Origin: Mycolicibacterium setense
Lineage (GTDB): Bacteria > Actinomycetota > Actinomycetes > Mycobacteriales > Mycobacteriaceae
Assembly (NCBI RefSeq): GCF_000805385.1
Contig: NZ_JTJW01000010.1
Coordinates: 620,001-684,000, forward strand
DNA: 64,000 nt
Direction: 5' to 3'
This document shows, one piece after another, positions 48,716 to 56,744 of this stretch (the first letter of the stretch is position 1; each line of letters starts with the position of its first letter). Under the pieces are notes generated by a model that was not told where the DNA came from, did not search any database, and worked only from the letters and a program-made list of their open reading frames with translations. The position numbers and the translations under genes are program-made.

Positions 48716-49769
48716 CTGCTGCTTCTCCTCGCGTGTGGGTCTCGACCTGCTCGGGGAAGTGGCAGGCGCTGCGCCGGTGACCGCCGTCGAGGGCCGGTCT
48801 GGTGGTGACGCAGATTTCCCGGGCCAGCGGGCAGCGGTCCTGGTAGACACAGCCGGCCGGGATCGAGTGCAGGTCCGGTGGGGCACCACCGATCGACTTG
48901 AGGGTCTCGCCGCGGACCGCGCCGACCGGGACCGAATCGAGCAGGCCCTTGGTGTAGGGGTGTCGAGGATTGGCGAAAACCTCTGCCACCGGTCCGGTTT
49001 CGACCACCTGGCCGGCGTACATCACGGCCACCTGGTCGGCCTCCTCGGCGACCAGGGCGAGATCATGGGTGATGAGCACGACGGCCATGTCGTATTCACC
49101 GCGCAGGCTCTTCAGCAGCGCCATGATCTGAGCCTGCACCGTGACGTCGAGTGCGGTGGTCGGCTCGTCGGCGATCAACACGCGCGGATTCAGTGCAACG
49201 GCCATCGCGATCAGCAGCCGTTGCCGCATGCCACCGGAGAACTGATGCGGATAGGAATTGATCCGCTCCTCGGGTTGCGGGATACCCACCCGGGCCATCA
49301 GTTCCACCGCCTTGCGTTTGGCGTCTCTGGCCTTCATCCCATGGTGGATGCGGAACGGTTCGGCCAACTGGGTCCCGACCGGGTACAGCGGATTGAGCGC
49401 GGTCAGCGCGTCCTGGAAAACGATGGCCAGTTCCGGGCCGGCCAGTTTGCGCCGGGTCTTGCTGTCGGCGGCGAGGATGTCGACATCGATTTCGCCGATC
49501 CGCGCAGTTCCTTCCACGACCTCGGCCACCGGCTCCAGCAGCCCGACCAGTGCGGTGGCCGTCATGGATTTACCGCAACCCGACTCGCCGAGCAGCGCCA
49601 GTGTCTGTCCGCGATGCGCCGCGAAGCTCACGTGGTCGACGGCACGGACGGTTCCTGTGATGGTGCGAATGTCGACGGTCAGCCCGTCGACCACCAGTGC
49701 GGGGTCGGCGTCGCCGTGCTCGGACGTCATCGGCTGCTCCACGGCACTGCTGCTCAACTGGGGGGTCAT
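48708..49769 (-). CDS. Oligopeptide-type ABC transporter ATP-binding protein (OppD/DppD-like)
   Basis: About 353 residues: Walker A 'LLGESGCGKSMTA', 'IVFQDALTALNPLYPVG', signature 'QFSGGMRQRLLIAMA', Walker B 'VLIADEPTTALD', and Cys pattern 'GCVYQDRCPLAREIC'. ATG 49769 is preferred because AAGGG lies upstream; another ATG 15 bases earlier also fits. It pairs with the OppF-like ATPase as a heterodimer. The gene for the second permease, normally just upstream, is missing. Confidence 0.92.
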   Translation of the reverse strand: MTPQLSSSAVEQPMTSEHGDADPALVVDGLTVDIRTITGTVRAVDHVSFAAHRGQTLALLGESGCGKSMTATALVGLLEPVAEVVEGTARIGEIDVDILAADSKTRRKLAGPELAIVFQDALTALNPLYPVGTQLAEPFRIHHGMKARDAKRKAVELMARVGIPQPEERINSYPHQFSGGMRQRLLIAMAVALNPRVLIADEPTTALDVTVQAQIMALLKSLRGEYDMAVVLITHDLALVAEEADQVAVMYAGQVVETGPVAEVFANPRHPYTKGLLDSVPVGAVRGETLKSIGGAPPDLHSIPAGCVYQDRCPLAREICVTTRPALDGGHRRSACHFPEQVETHTRGEAADV

Positions 49770-49866
49770 GACAGTGCCCTTCATGAGAGGCGCTTTCCGG
49801 TCTTGGTGAAGCGGGACAGGCGTTTTTGAGGGACGGTGAGCCGCCAGCGCTGGCCGGGGTCTACCC
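49770..49866 (-). other. 97-base gap where an OppC/DppC gene would be expected
   Basis: Between the DppB-like permease stop and the DppD-like start there is no room for the usual second permease. One minus-strand frame (about 49858-49782) reads without a start through 'DPGQRWRLTVPQKRL' to a stop. That basic tail could be the last codons of a deleted permease, but the match is too short to prove it. Confidence 0.4.
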
Positions 49867-50796
49867 CTAGACCTTTGCCGGTTCCCGTACACGTGCGTCC
49901 AGCAGCGCGTAACAGGCGTCGATGATGATGTTCAGCACGAAGATGCTCACCGCGGTGAGCAGGACGGCGGCCTGCAGGACGGCGAAGTCACGCTGCAGGA
50001 TGGCGTCGATCATGAGCTTCCCGATGCCGGGCCAGCCGAAGATGGCCTCCACCACGACGGCCCCGTTGATCAGGCCGACCGCGAGATCGCCTGCCACGGT
50101 GAGGGCGGGCGCGGCGGCGTTGCGCAGTGCGTGGTGGCTGACCACCCGCAGATCGCTCGCACCTTTGCTCCTGGCGAGCCGGACGTAGGGTGCCGACAGG
50201 GCCGAGACCATGGCACCTCGGACCACCTGGGTGAGCACGCCCAGCGGGCGGATCATCAGCGTGGCGATCGGCAGGATCCAGGACAGCACCCCGTCATTGG
50301 TGCCTGAGGTGGGCAGCACCCCGAGCAGCACGGAGAACAGCCAGACACCGGTGATGGCGAACCAGAAGTCGGGAATGCTGGCGGCGGTCATGGAGAGCAG
50401 GCTGGAGAACCGGTCGGCCAGTGAGTTGGGCCGGTAGGCGGCCCAGCAGCCGACGATGATTGCGCCGACGATCGCCAGCAGCATGGTGGTGAACGCGAGT
50501 TGCAGTGTGGCCGGGAAGGCGCGCAGGGCCATCTCCGAAGCGGATTCGCCTGTCCGCAGCGAGGTTCCGAAGTCGAGATGGATCACGCCCTTGAAGTAGT
50601 CCAGCAGCTGCGCGGCCAGCGGGCGGTCGAACCCGTGCTGGTGGGCGAACGCCTCACGCTGGTCGGCGGTGGCGGACTCTGGCAGGTACAGGTTGGTCGG
50701 ATCACCGGTGAGCCGGGCCAGCAGGAACACGCCGAGCAGCACGATGATCAACGGGATGGCGCTGGTGTACATCCGGCGCCGGACAAAGGGGAACAT
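49867..50796 (-). CDS. Oligopeptide-type ABC transporter permease (OppB/DppB-like)
   Basis: A 309-residue inner-membrane permease with six predicted helices. It has the DppB-type N terminus ('VLLGVFLLARLTGDPTNL'), 'HLDFGTSLRTGE', and the EAA-loop region 'YVRLARSKGASDLRVVSHHALRNAAAP'-type contact for the ATPase. It is 4 bases after the binding-protein gene. Only one permease is encoded in the operon. Confidence 0.92.
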   Translation of the reverse strand: MFPFVRRRMYTSAIPLIIVLLGVFLLARLTGDPTNLYLPESATADQREAFAHQHGFDRPLAAQLLDYFKGVIHLDFGTSLRTGESASEMALRAFPATLQLAFTTMLLAIVGAIIVGCWAAYRPNSLADRFSSLLSMTAASIPDFWFAITGVWLFSVLLGVLPTSGTNDGVLSWILPIATLMIRPLGVLTQVVRGAMVSALSAPYVRLARSKGASDLRVVSHHALRNAAAPALTVAGDLAVGLINGAVVVEAIFGWPGIGKLMIDAILQRDFAVLQAAVLLTAVSIFVLNIIIDACYALLDARVREPAKV

Positions 50797-50800
50797 CGGC

Positions 50801-52354
50801 TCAGCTCCTGTCGGTGCGGTCGGTCGCAGCGGGCGTCATCTCCGACAGCCGCATCTCGTCGCCGGTGGCGGAGTTGGGTGTGTAGTCGATACGTGGCGAC
50901 TTGCCGAGAATGCCCTTCATGTGGGCGATGTAGGCGAACTGCATGATCTGTTGCGGTTCCTCGGCGAACAGTGTGGCGAACGCATCTTGGCGGGCATGGC
51001 CGGTGAGGGCTTCCGCGGCTCGGATCTTGCTGTCGAATTCCGGTGTGCCGTAGGCACTCTGCGGACCATCGGACAGCATGTACTGATCCATGGTGAAGGC
51101 CGCGTCACCTGCCTGATTGCCGTGCATGATCATCAGGAGATATGGGCCGGTGTCCGCCGGGAACGGCCGAAGCTGGTACTGCAACTGGCCGGCCGTGTCC
51201 ATCATCTCGATCTTGACGTTGAGACCGATCTCGGCGAATTCGCTCTGCAGCACCTCGATGGTCTCCGAGATCTTCGGGAACTGGGCGGTGCGGCCGATCA
51301 GCCGGATCTGCCGGTCCACCGGCACTCCGTCGGCCTTCGCCTCGGCGATCAGCGCCTTGGCCTTGTCGAGGTCGTGGGGCCACAGCGCGAGTCGATCGTT
51401 GTACCCGACCACGCCCGACGGGATGAGTTGGGAGGCGGGCTCCCCGAGACCACGGAACAGGGCGTTGACGATCCCGGTCCGGTTGACCGAGTAGTTGATG
51501 GCCTGCCGGACACGAATGTCGTTCAACGGCGCCTCTCCGGCCTGCATGCGCAGTGCGGTGGTCTCGTTATTCTGGAATGGGACACCCCGGTCGCCCGCTC
51601 CGTCCTCGGGTCCGAGCGACGTGGCGATATCGGCCTCGTCGTTGGTGATCATGGCGGCCCGCACGCTGCCCTCGCTGCGCCACTGATATTCGGCGCGGGC
51701 GAAGGCCGGCTTGTCGCCCCAGTAGCGGTCGTTGCGCTCGAGAAGCAGTTTCTGGCCGTACTCCCAGTCCTCGATGGCGTACGGCCCGGTGCCGATGGGC
51801 TCACGCACCTTCTCGGTGGTGCTGGTACCGGACGGCACGATCTCGACGAACGAGATACGCAGCGGCAGAATCGGATCGGGCTTGGGCGTACCGATCACGA
51901 CGGTGGTCTCGTCACGCGCTGTGACGTCGAGCTCGTCGTCGCCGAACACGTAGCCGTCCACGTTGCACTGCAGGTTCGAGTTCACCGCCCGATCGATCGA
52001 GAAGGCGGCGTCCTTCGCGGTGAACGGCGCACCGTCGGAGAACACGACACCTTTGCGGATGTCGAAAGTCCATTGGTCGGGGGCGGTTTGGCGCCATCCG
52101 GTGGAAAGCAACGGCTTCAGATCGCCGCTGTCGGGGTCGCGCTCGATGAGCGGTTCGGTGATGTTGGACCGGACCACGATGCCGGTCGATGTCAGTGAGC
52201 TCTCGCAGGGCTCCAGCGTCGGCGGTTCCTGGGAGATCACGATTCGGAGGGTGTCGGGGTCATATCCGCCGTGCGCGGTGTTGGCGACCGTGCACCCCGC
52301 CGTGAGCGCACAGGCGGCCAGGGCGGCTGCCGGAGCGGCAAGACCTCGCCTCAT
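50801..52354 (-). CDS. Extracellular solute-binding lipoprotein, family 5 (OppA/DppA-like)
   Basis: A 517-residue lipoprotein: signal peptide with lipobox 'ALTAGCTVAN' (Cys about 21), then the SBP_bac_5 fold ('LRIVISQEPPTLEP', 'FDIRKGVVFSDGAPFTAKD', 'GTGPYAIEDWEYGQ'). Family 5 proteins bind peptides, nickel, or glycosides and opines. The operon with glucarate genes hints at a sugar-acid-containing ligand. ATG 52354 has GGAGG 5 bases upstream. It heads the operon running to 43846. Confidence 0.91.
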   Translation of the reverse strand: MRRGLAAPAAALAACALTAGCTVANTAHGGYDPDTLRIVISQEPPTLEPCESSLTSTGIVVRSNITEPLIERDPDSGDLKPLLSTGWRQTAPDQWTFDIRKGVVFSDGAPFTAKDAAFSIDRAVNSNLQCNVDGYVFGDDELDVTARDETTVVIGTPKPDPILPLRISFVEIVPSGTSTTEKVREPIGTGPYAIEDWEYGQKLLLERNDRYWGDKPAFARAEYQWRSEGSVRAAMITNDEADIATSLGPEDGAGDRGVPFQNNETTALRMQAGEAPLNDIRVRQAINYSVNRTGIVNALFRGLGEPASQLIPSGVVGYNDRLALWPHDLDKAKALIAEAKADGVPVDRQIRLIGRTAQFPKISETIEVLQSEFAEIGLNVKIEMMDTAGQLQYQLRPFPADTGPYLLMIMHGNQAGDAAFTMDQYMLSDGPQSAYGTPEFDSKIRAAEALTGHARQDAFATLFAEEPQQIMQFAYIAHMKGILGKSPRIDYTPNSATGDEMRLSEMTPAATDRTDRS

Positions 52355-52671
52355 GAATCCTCCAGGGTGTGATGTCCACGTATGTGGATGCGGGTTGTGA
52401 CCGCAGACACACGCTAAGAACGGCCGGCCGCGGCCGTCAACCCAGTGGAATCGGGCGAAATGAGGCGAATCCGGGACGGCAAGCCAGCGGCGTAGTCGGC
52501 AGAAAATAGTCGATGAGCTGCACTTTTGATGGCACCGACCATTCATCGATACGCCTGCGGCAATGCCGCGGCGGCAATTATGCAGCTTGCGTATCAACCC
52601 ATGCTATTTCCGTGTTGGACGGGTATTTGCACGCGGGCTTACCGTAGCTGCATCCCGACCGAGGAGTACGT
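52355..52671. promoter_or_regulatory. Divergent promoter region, ABC importer / hydroxyacid dehydrogenase
   Basis: A 317-base gene-free region. A TCCAC-GTAT-GTGGA inverted repeat (52375-52388) lies about 20 bases upstream of the binding-protein start. A G+C-rich palindrome GGCCGGCCGCGGCC lies near 52420, and TATGCAGCTTGCGTA lies near 52580. Any could be the operator of the operon's IclR regulator; none is proven. No small gene with a ribosome site was seen. Confidence 0.4.
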
Positions 52672-53661
52672 GTGCCCGCATCCGATTCCACCCGCCGCGT
52701 CCTGCAGGTGGGCCCGCTCAAGCCGTCACTCTCCGAGACGCTGCGGACCGGCTACGACGCCCAGGTCCTTCCCGACGGTCCCGAACGTGCGCCGTTCCTC
52801 GCCGAGCACGGTGCCGCGATCGCCGCGGTGGTGACGTCCGGGCGCACCGGCGTGGACGCCGGCCTGATGTCCGCACTGCCCAATCTCGGTGCGGTGGTGA
52901 ACTTCGGGGTCGGCTACGACACCACGGATGTCGAGGCGGCCGCCGCGCGCAACATCATGGTCAGCAACACCCCCGACGTGCTCAGCGATTGCGTGGCCGA
53001 CACCGCGGTGGGATTGCTGATCGACACGATGCGGCAGTTCTCGGCTGCCGACCGCTATCTACGGGCCGGCCGCTGGGCCGCCGACGGCAATTACCCACTG
53101 ACCCACAAGGTCTCGGGGGCCCGGGTCGGCATCATCGGGCTGGGCCGCATCGGGCAGGCGATCGCCACCCGGTTGGTCGCGTTCGGCTGCCCGATCAGCT
53201 ACCACAACCGGCGTGAGGTCGCCGGCAGCCCGTACGCCTATGTGGGGTCCCCCGTCGAACTCGCCCGGCAGATCGATGTCCTGATCATCGCCGCCGCCGG
53301 CGGCAGCGGAACGCGACACCTGGTCGACCGGGATGTGCTCGACGCCCTCGGGCCCGACGGCTACCTGATCAACATCGCCCGCGGCAGCGTCGTCGACGAG
53401 GAAGCCCTCGTCGACGCCCTGACCACGGGCAAGCTGGCGGGCGCCGGACTCGACGTGTTCACCGACGAGCCCAACGTGCCCGAGGCACTGATGGCGTTGG
53501 ACAACGTGGTGCTGCTGCCCCATGTCGGCAGTGGAACCGTGGAGACCCGGGCGGCCATGGAGGCACTCACCCTCGCGAATCTGGACAAGTTCCTCACCTC
53601 GGGCGAACTTGTCACCCCGGTGCCCATGCCGGCCCCGGCCGGCTCAGGCCAACGGGCTTAA
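52672..53661 (+). CDS. 2-hydroxyacid dehydrogenase (glyoxylate/hydroxypyruvate reductase-like)
   Basis: A 329-residue D-2-hydroxyacid dehydrogenase. 'VVNFGVGYDTTDVEAA', Rossmann loop 'VGIIGLGRIGQAIA', Arg in 'LINIARGSVVDEEAL', Glu in 'FTDEPNVP', and His in 'LLPHVGSGT' give a complete active site. GTG 52672 is the start, with GAGGAG upstream. It is divergent from the importer and a paralogue of the gene at 43846, so both likely serve the same sugar-acid pathway. Its stop overlaps the small Cys-rich gene. Confidence 0.9.
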   Translation: MPASDSTRRVLQVGPLKPSLSETLRTGYDAQVLPDGPERAPFLAEHGAAIAAVVTSGRTGVDAGLMSALPNLGAVVNFGVGYDTTDVEAAAARNIMVSNTPDVLSDCVADTAVGLLIDTMRQFSAADRYLRAGRWAADGNYPLTHKVSGARVGIIGLGRIGQAIATRLVAFGCPISYHNRREVAGSPYAYVGSPVELARQIDVLIIAAAGGSGTRHLVDRDVLDALGPDGYLINIARGSVVDEEALVDALTTGKLAGAGLDVFTDEPNVPEALMALDNVVLLPHVGSGTVETRAAMEALTLANLDKFLTSGELVTPVPMPAPAGSGQRA

Positions 53662-53822
53662 CGCACGTTGCACCCACTGCTCATGTTGTGGCAGTGCGCG
53701 CCGGAACTGCATGAACCGCAATGACAGCCACAGGCGATCTTGGCCTGCGGTCTCACCGCGGGTTGCGGCGGGTAGTAGATGTCCCGGTCTCGATCTCTGT
53801 TCGGACGGTCGCGTCGCGGCAT
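53658..53822 (-). CDS. 54-residue Cys/His-rich small protein, metal-binding candidate
   Basis: Too short for common gene-length cut-offs, but well supported: AGGAGG lies exactly 8 bases before ATG 53822. The N-terminal half (residues 2-14) is Arg/Asp-rich. Then comes a Tyr/Pro stretch, and the C-terminal half (31-51) has six Cys and three His in 'CGCHCGSC' and 'AHCHNMSSGC', with Cys at 31, 33, 35, 38, 44 and 51. This layout suggests a metallothionein-like or zinc/copper-binding peptide. It is 60 bases downstream of the LysR gene and overlaps the convergent dehydrogenase stop by 4 bases. Confidence 0.72.
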   Translation of the reverse strand: MPRRDRPNRDRDRDIYYPPQPAVRPQAKIACGCHCGSCSSGAHCHNMSSGCNVR

Positions 53823-53882
53823 GGTGAGGACCTCCTCGAGGTCAGCGTCGTATGCACCTCAGGCTATGTCCGAATCGATCGC

Positions 53883-54809
53883 TCAACCCACGAAATCCTC
53901 GACGAGATCGTCGGTGGTCCACTCCCGCGGCGGAAGCACGTCCCGCAGCAACCGCAGCAGCGCGGGGTTGGTGCTGTCGCCGCGCCAGACCGCGTCCAGT
54001 TCAACGGGACGTTCCCGGAACGCGCCGATCGAGCGGAACACCACCCCTTCGGGATGCATCGTGGCCGTCGACGCGGGTACCAGCGCGACACCGATCCCGG
54101 AGCGCACCAAAACCAGCATGGTGTGCACCTGGGTGACGTACTGGACGTAGCGCGGCGTGGCGCCGGCGATTGTGAACGTGCTGACCAGCAGCTCATTGAA
54201 GTAACGGGCCTGCACCGGCGAGTACATGATCATGTCCTGGCCGTCGAGATCGGTGAGCGTGAGCTGGCGGCGCACCTCGACCAGCGGGTGGCCGGCCGGT
54301 AGCGCGGCGATGAGCTGTTCGTGCAGCAGGGGCCGGGACACCAGGCCGGGACGCTTCAGGGGTGGGCGCGCCATGCCCAGATCCAGCTCACCGGTCATCA
54401 GCGCCTCGATCTGGACGGCTGTCACCATCTCGCGCAATTCGAGCTTCACGTCAGGCATCTGCCGCCGTGCCGCGTCGAACAGCCTGGGCAGTATCGGGTG
54501 CGCCGACGCCGCGGTGAACCCGATCACCACGGTACCGAGATCCCCTGCGGGAACGCGCTTTACGTTGAGCGCGGCACCTTCGGCCAACTGCAGGATGCGG
54601 CGGGCGTCGGGCAGGAACGCCGCCCCCGCGGGCGTCAGCGTGACCGACCGCGTGGTCCGGTCGATCAGGCTCACCCCGAGTTCGCTCTCCAATTGCTGGA
54701 TTTGGCGGCTCAGCGGCGGCTGGGTCATGTGCAGCCGCTCGGCGGCCCTGCCGAAGTGCAGTTCTTCGGCGACGGCGATGAAGCACGACAACCTCGACAA
54801 CGAGAACAC
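53883..54809 (-). CDS. LysR-family transcription regulator
   Basis: A 308-residue LysR regulator: N-terminal winged helix ('LHFGRAAERLHMTQPPLSRQ') and a periplasmic-binding-protein-like effector domain. Upstream, TTCAC (54822-54826) and GTGAA (54845-54849) form a loose inverted pair near an AT-rich stretch, a possible self-control site. Targets are unknown; the small Cys-rich gene directly downstream on the same strand and the nearby dehydrogenase are candidates. Confidence 0.9.
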   Translation of the reverse strand: MFSLSRLSCFIAVAEELHFGRAAERLHMTQPPLSRQIQQLESELGVSLIDRTTRSVTLTPAGAAFLPDARRILQLAEGAALNVKRVPAGDLGTVVIGFTAASAHPILPRLFDAARRQMPDVKLELREMVTAVQIEALMTGELDLGMARPPLKRPGLVSRPLLHEQLIAALPAGHPLVEVRRQLTLTDLDGQDMIMYSPVQARYFNELLVSTFTIAGATPRYVQYVTQVHTMLVLVRSGIGVALVPASTATMHPEGVVFRSIGAFRERPVELDAVWRGDSTNPALLRLLRDVLPPREWTTDDLVEDFVG

Positions 54810-54977
54810 CGATGCAGCCTATTCACTACACCCGTTATATATGCGTGAACGGCATGAATGCGCGCAAGGAACGACCTGGGCGTGCATCTAAGCAAGTGCC
54901 CGCAGTTCGACCCATTCGGGCCCACGGTCAGGTTTGCCCGCCGGGCGTGGAACACTTCAGAGACAACCTGAATACCG

Positions 54978-55006
54978 TTGTCAAGCTGGCAATATGTAGG
55001 TAATAT
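54978..55006 (+). promoter_or_regulatory. Near-consensus housekeeping promoter of the 13E12-family gene
   Basis: TTGTCA (54978-54983), a 17-base spacer, and TAATAT (55001-55006). The start codon at 55014 lies about 8 bases after the -10, so the transcript is expected to be leaderless or almost so, which fits the absence of a ribosome site. Confidence 0.75.
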
Positions 55007-55021
55007 CGAACATATGTTCGA
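55006..55021. promoter_or_regulatory. LexA (SOS) box over the start codon
   Basis: TCGAAC-ATAT-GTTCGA is a perfect 16-base palindrome and an exact match to the known mycobacterial LexA box TCGAAC-N4-GTTCGA. It overlaps the -10 edge and contains the ATG of the HNH gene, so bound LexA would block transcription until DNA damage. Confidence 0.9.
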
Positions 55022-56627
55022 CTTGCTTGATCAGTCCGCGCTCAGCGATTTCACTGACGCCGCGCTGATCGACGCACTCGACGATCGCACCCGCACCGAG
55101 GCCCGCGCAGCAGCGCAACGCCTGACGATCATCGCCGAGATCGTGGCCCGCCACTGCGACGACGAAGACGACGCATCCGCCCACCAAGCCATCGACGGTT
55201 GGGAAACCGCCAACGCCGCCATCAGCGCCGCCTGCAACCTGACCCGCCGGGCAGCCTCCACCCAGATGCGCATCGCCCAAGCACTGCGCGAACGGCTGCC
55301 CAAAGTCTCCGCCGTCTTCGCCCGCGGCGACATCTCCGTCAAAGTGATCGCCACCATCACCTGGCGCACCCAACTCATCGTCGACGGCGACGCATTGGGA
55401 TTGATCGACACCGCCCTTGCCGGAGCCGCATTCACCTACGGGGCGTTATCGGAGACCAAAGCCGAACAAGCCATCGATGTATGGGTCGAGAAATTCGACC
55501 CCGCCGCCGTCCGCAAGACCCGCACCGCCGCTCGTGAGCGTGACATCCACTTCGGTGACTCCGACGACGCCAACGGCCTGGTCACCATCTGGGGACGCCT
55601 CTCAGCGACCGACGCCGCCCTGATCAAACAACTGCTCAACACCATGGCCCGCGGAGTCTGCGACAACGATCCCCGCACCATCGGGCAACGCCGCGCCGAT
55701 GCCCTCGGAGCCATCGGCGCCGGGGCCGACCACCTCACCTGCCAGTGCGGCGACCCCGACTGCGACGCCACCGGCACCGACCCCCGCTCCCGTGCAGTGG
55801 TGGTCCACCTCCTCGCGCAAACACTGCCCCAATCAGCCACCGGAGCCCACAACGACGAAAGCCACGGCGACACAGGCGAAGAAGCCGACAACGAGCCCGC
55901 CGCCCACGACGAGAGTCAGAGTGGCCCAAACGCAGACAATGTTGCCGCGCCCGCCGCCCAACCGCACCGGGATCCACGCATCCACGGCAAACCCAAACTC
56001 AGCGACTACCCCGCCGACCGAGCACCAGCCGTCACCGGCCCACCCGCGGTCATCCTCGGCGGCGGCATCGTGCCCGCGCCGCTGCTCGCCGAACTGATCG
56101 CCACCGGCGCCACAGTCAAACCCATCGCCGACGCCAGCACCCTCGATGCCGAAAACCACTACCGGATCTCGGCCAAACTGGCGGCGTTCGTCCGACTGCG
56201 CGACATGCGGTGCATGTTTCCCGGCTGTAGCGTCGCCGCCCAGCATTGCGATCTGGACCATGCCGCCCCCTGGCCCGTCGGCGCCACCCATCCCGGCAAC
56301 CTCGGCCCCAAATGCCGAACGCACCACCTCATCAAGACTTTTCGCACCGGCCAAGACGGCTGGACCGACGTTCAACACCCCGACGGCAGTCACACCTGGA
56401 CAGCCCCCACCGGCCACACCTACCGGACCACACCCTTCAGCCAAATCCTGTTCCCCGACTGGGCAACCCGCACTTCAGCCCCACCAACAGGGCCGGCCCC
56501 CACAGCCGCCACCGACCGGAACATGAAGATGCCGGTCCGCACACGCACCCGCCAACAAACCCGCACCCAACGCATCAACGCCGAGCGTCGACTCAACGAA
56601 GAAGGCGGCAAAGCCCCACCGCCATGA
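55014..56627 (+). CDS. 13E12-repeat family protein (DUF222) with HNH endonuclease domain
   Basis: A 537-residue protein: N-terminal helical DUF222 domain (about 1-240), a low-complexity acidic linker (about 285-330), and a C-terminal HNH nuclease ('RCMFPGCSVAAQHCDLDH', 'LGPKCRTHHLIKTF') with a Cys pair for structural zinc. Codons differ from the neighbours: many GAA, CAA and AAA codons, which suggests recent arrival. In M. tuberculosis this is the REP13E12 family, known as prophage attachment sites. It is under a LexA-box promoter. Confidence 0.92.
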   Translation: MFDLLDQSALSDFTDAALIDALDDRTRTEARAAAQRLTIIAEIVARHCDDEDDASAHQAIDGWETANAAISAACNLTRRAASTQMRIAQALRERLPKVSAVFARGDISVKVIATITWRTQLIVDGDALGLIDTALAGAAFTYGALSETKAEQAIDVWVEKFDPAAVRKTRTAARERDIHFGDSDDANGLVTIWGRLSATDAALIKQLLNTMARGVCDNDPRTIGQRRADALGAIGAGADHLTCQCGDPDCDATGTDPRSRAVVVHLLAQTLPQSATGAHNDESHGDTGEEADNEPAAHDESQSGPNADNVAAPAAQPHRDPRIHGKPKLSDYPADRAPAVTGPPAVILGGGIVPAPLLAELIATGATVKPIADASTLDAENHYRISAKLAAFVRLRDMRCMFPGCSVAAQHCDLDHAAPWPVGATHPGNLGPKCRTHHLIKTFRTGQDGWTDVQHPDGSHTWTAPTGHTYRTTPFSQILFPDWATRTSAPPTGPAPTAATDRNMKMPVRTRTRQQTRTQRINAERRLNEEGGKAPPP

Positions 56628-56744
56628 TCGCCGCGTGCACGATGCTGGAGACCGCCGTGAACCAGATCAGGCTGACGTTGTCCTCGGGCCGGCGTGCCGC
56701 GTTTATGAGGAACAGACCCGTGACGCCATGGCGCGCCACGTTAC

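Noticed and set aside
53658..53822. Assignment of the Cys-rich peptide as MymT
   Set aside because: Cys spacing and the N-terminal half differ from MymT as remembered, so only a general metal-binding description is given.
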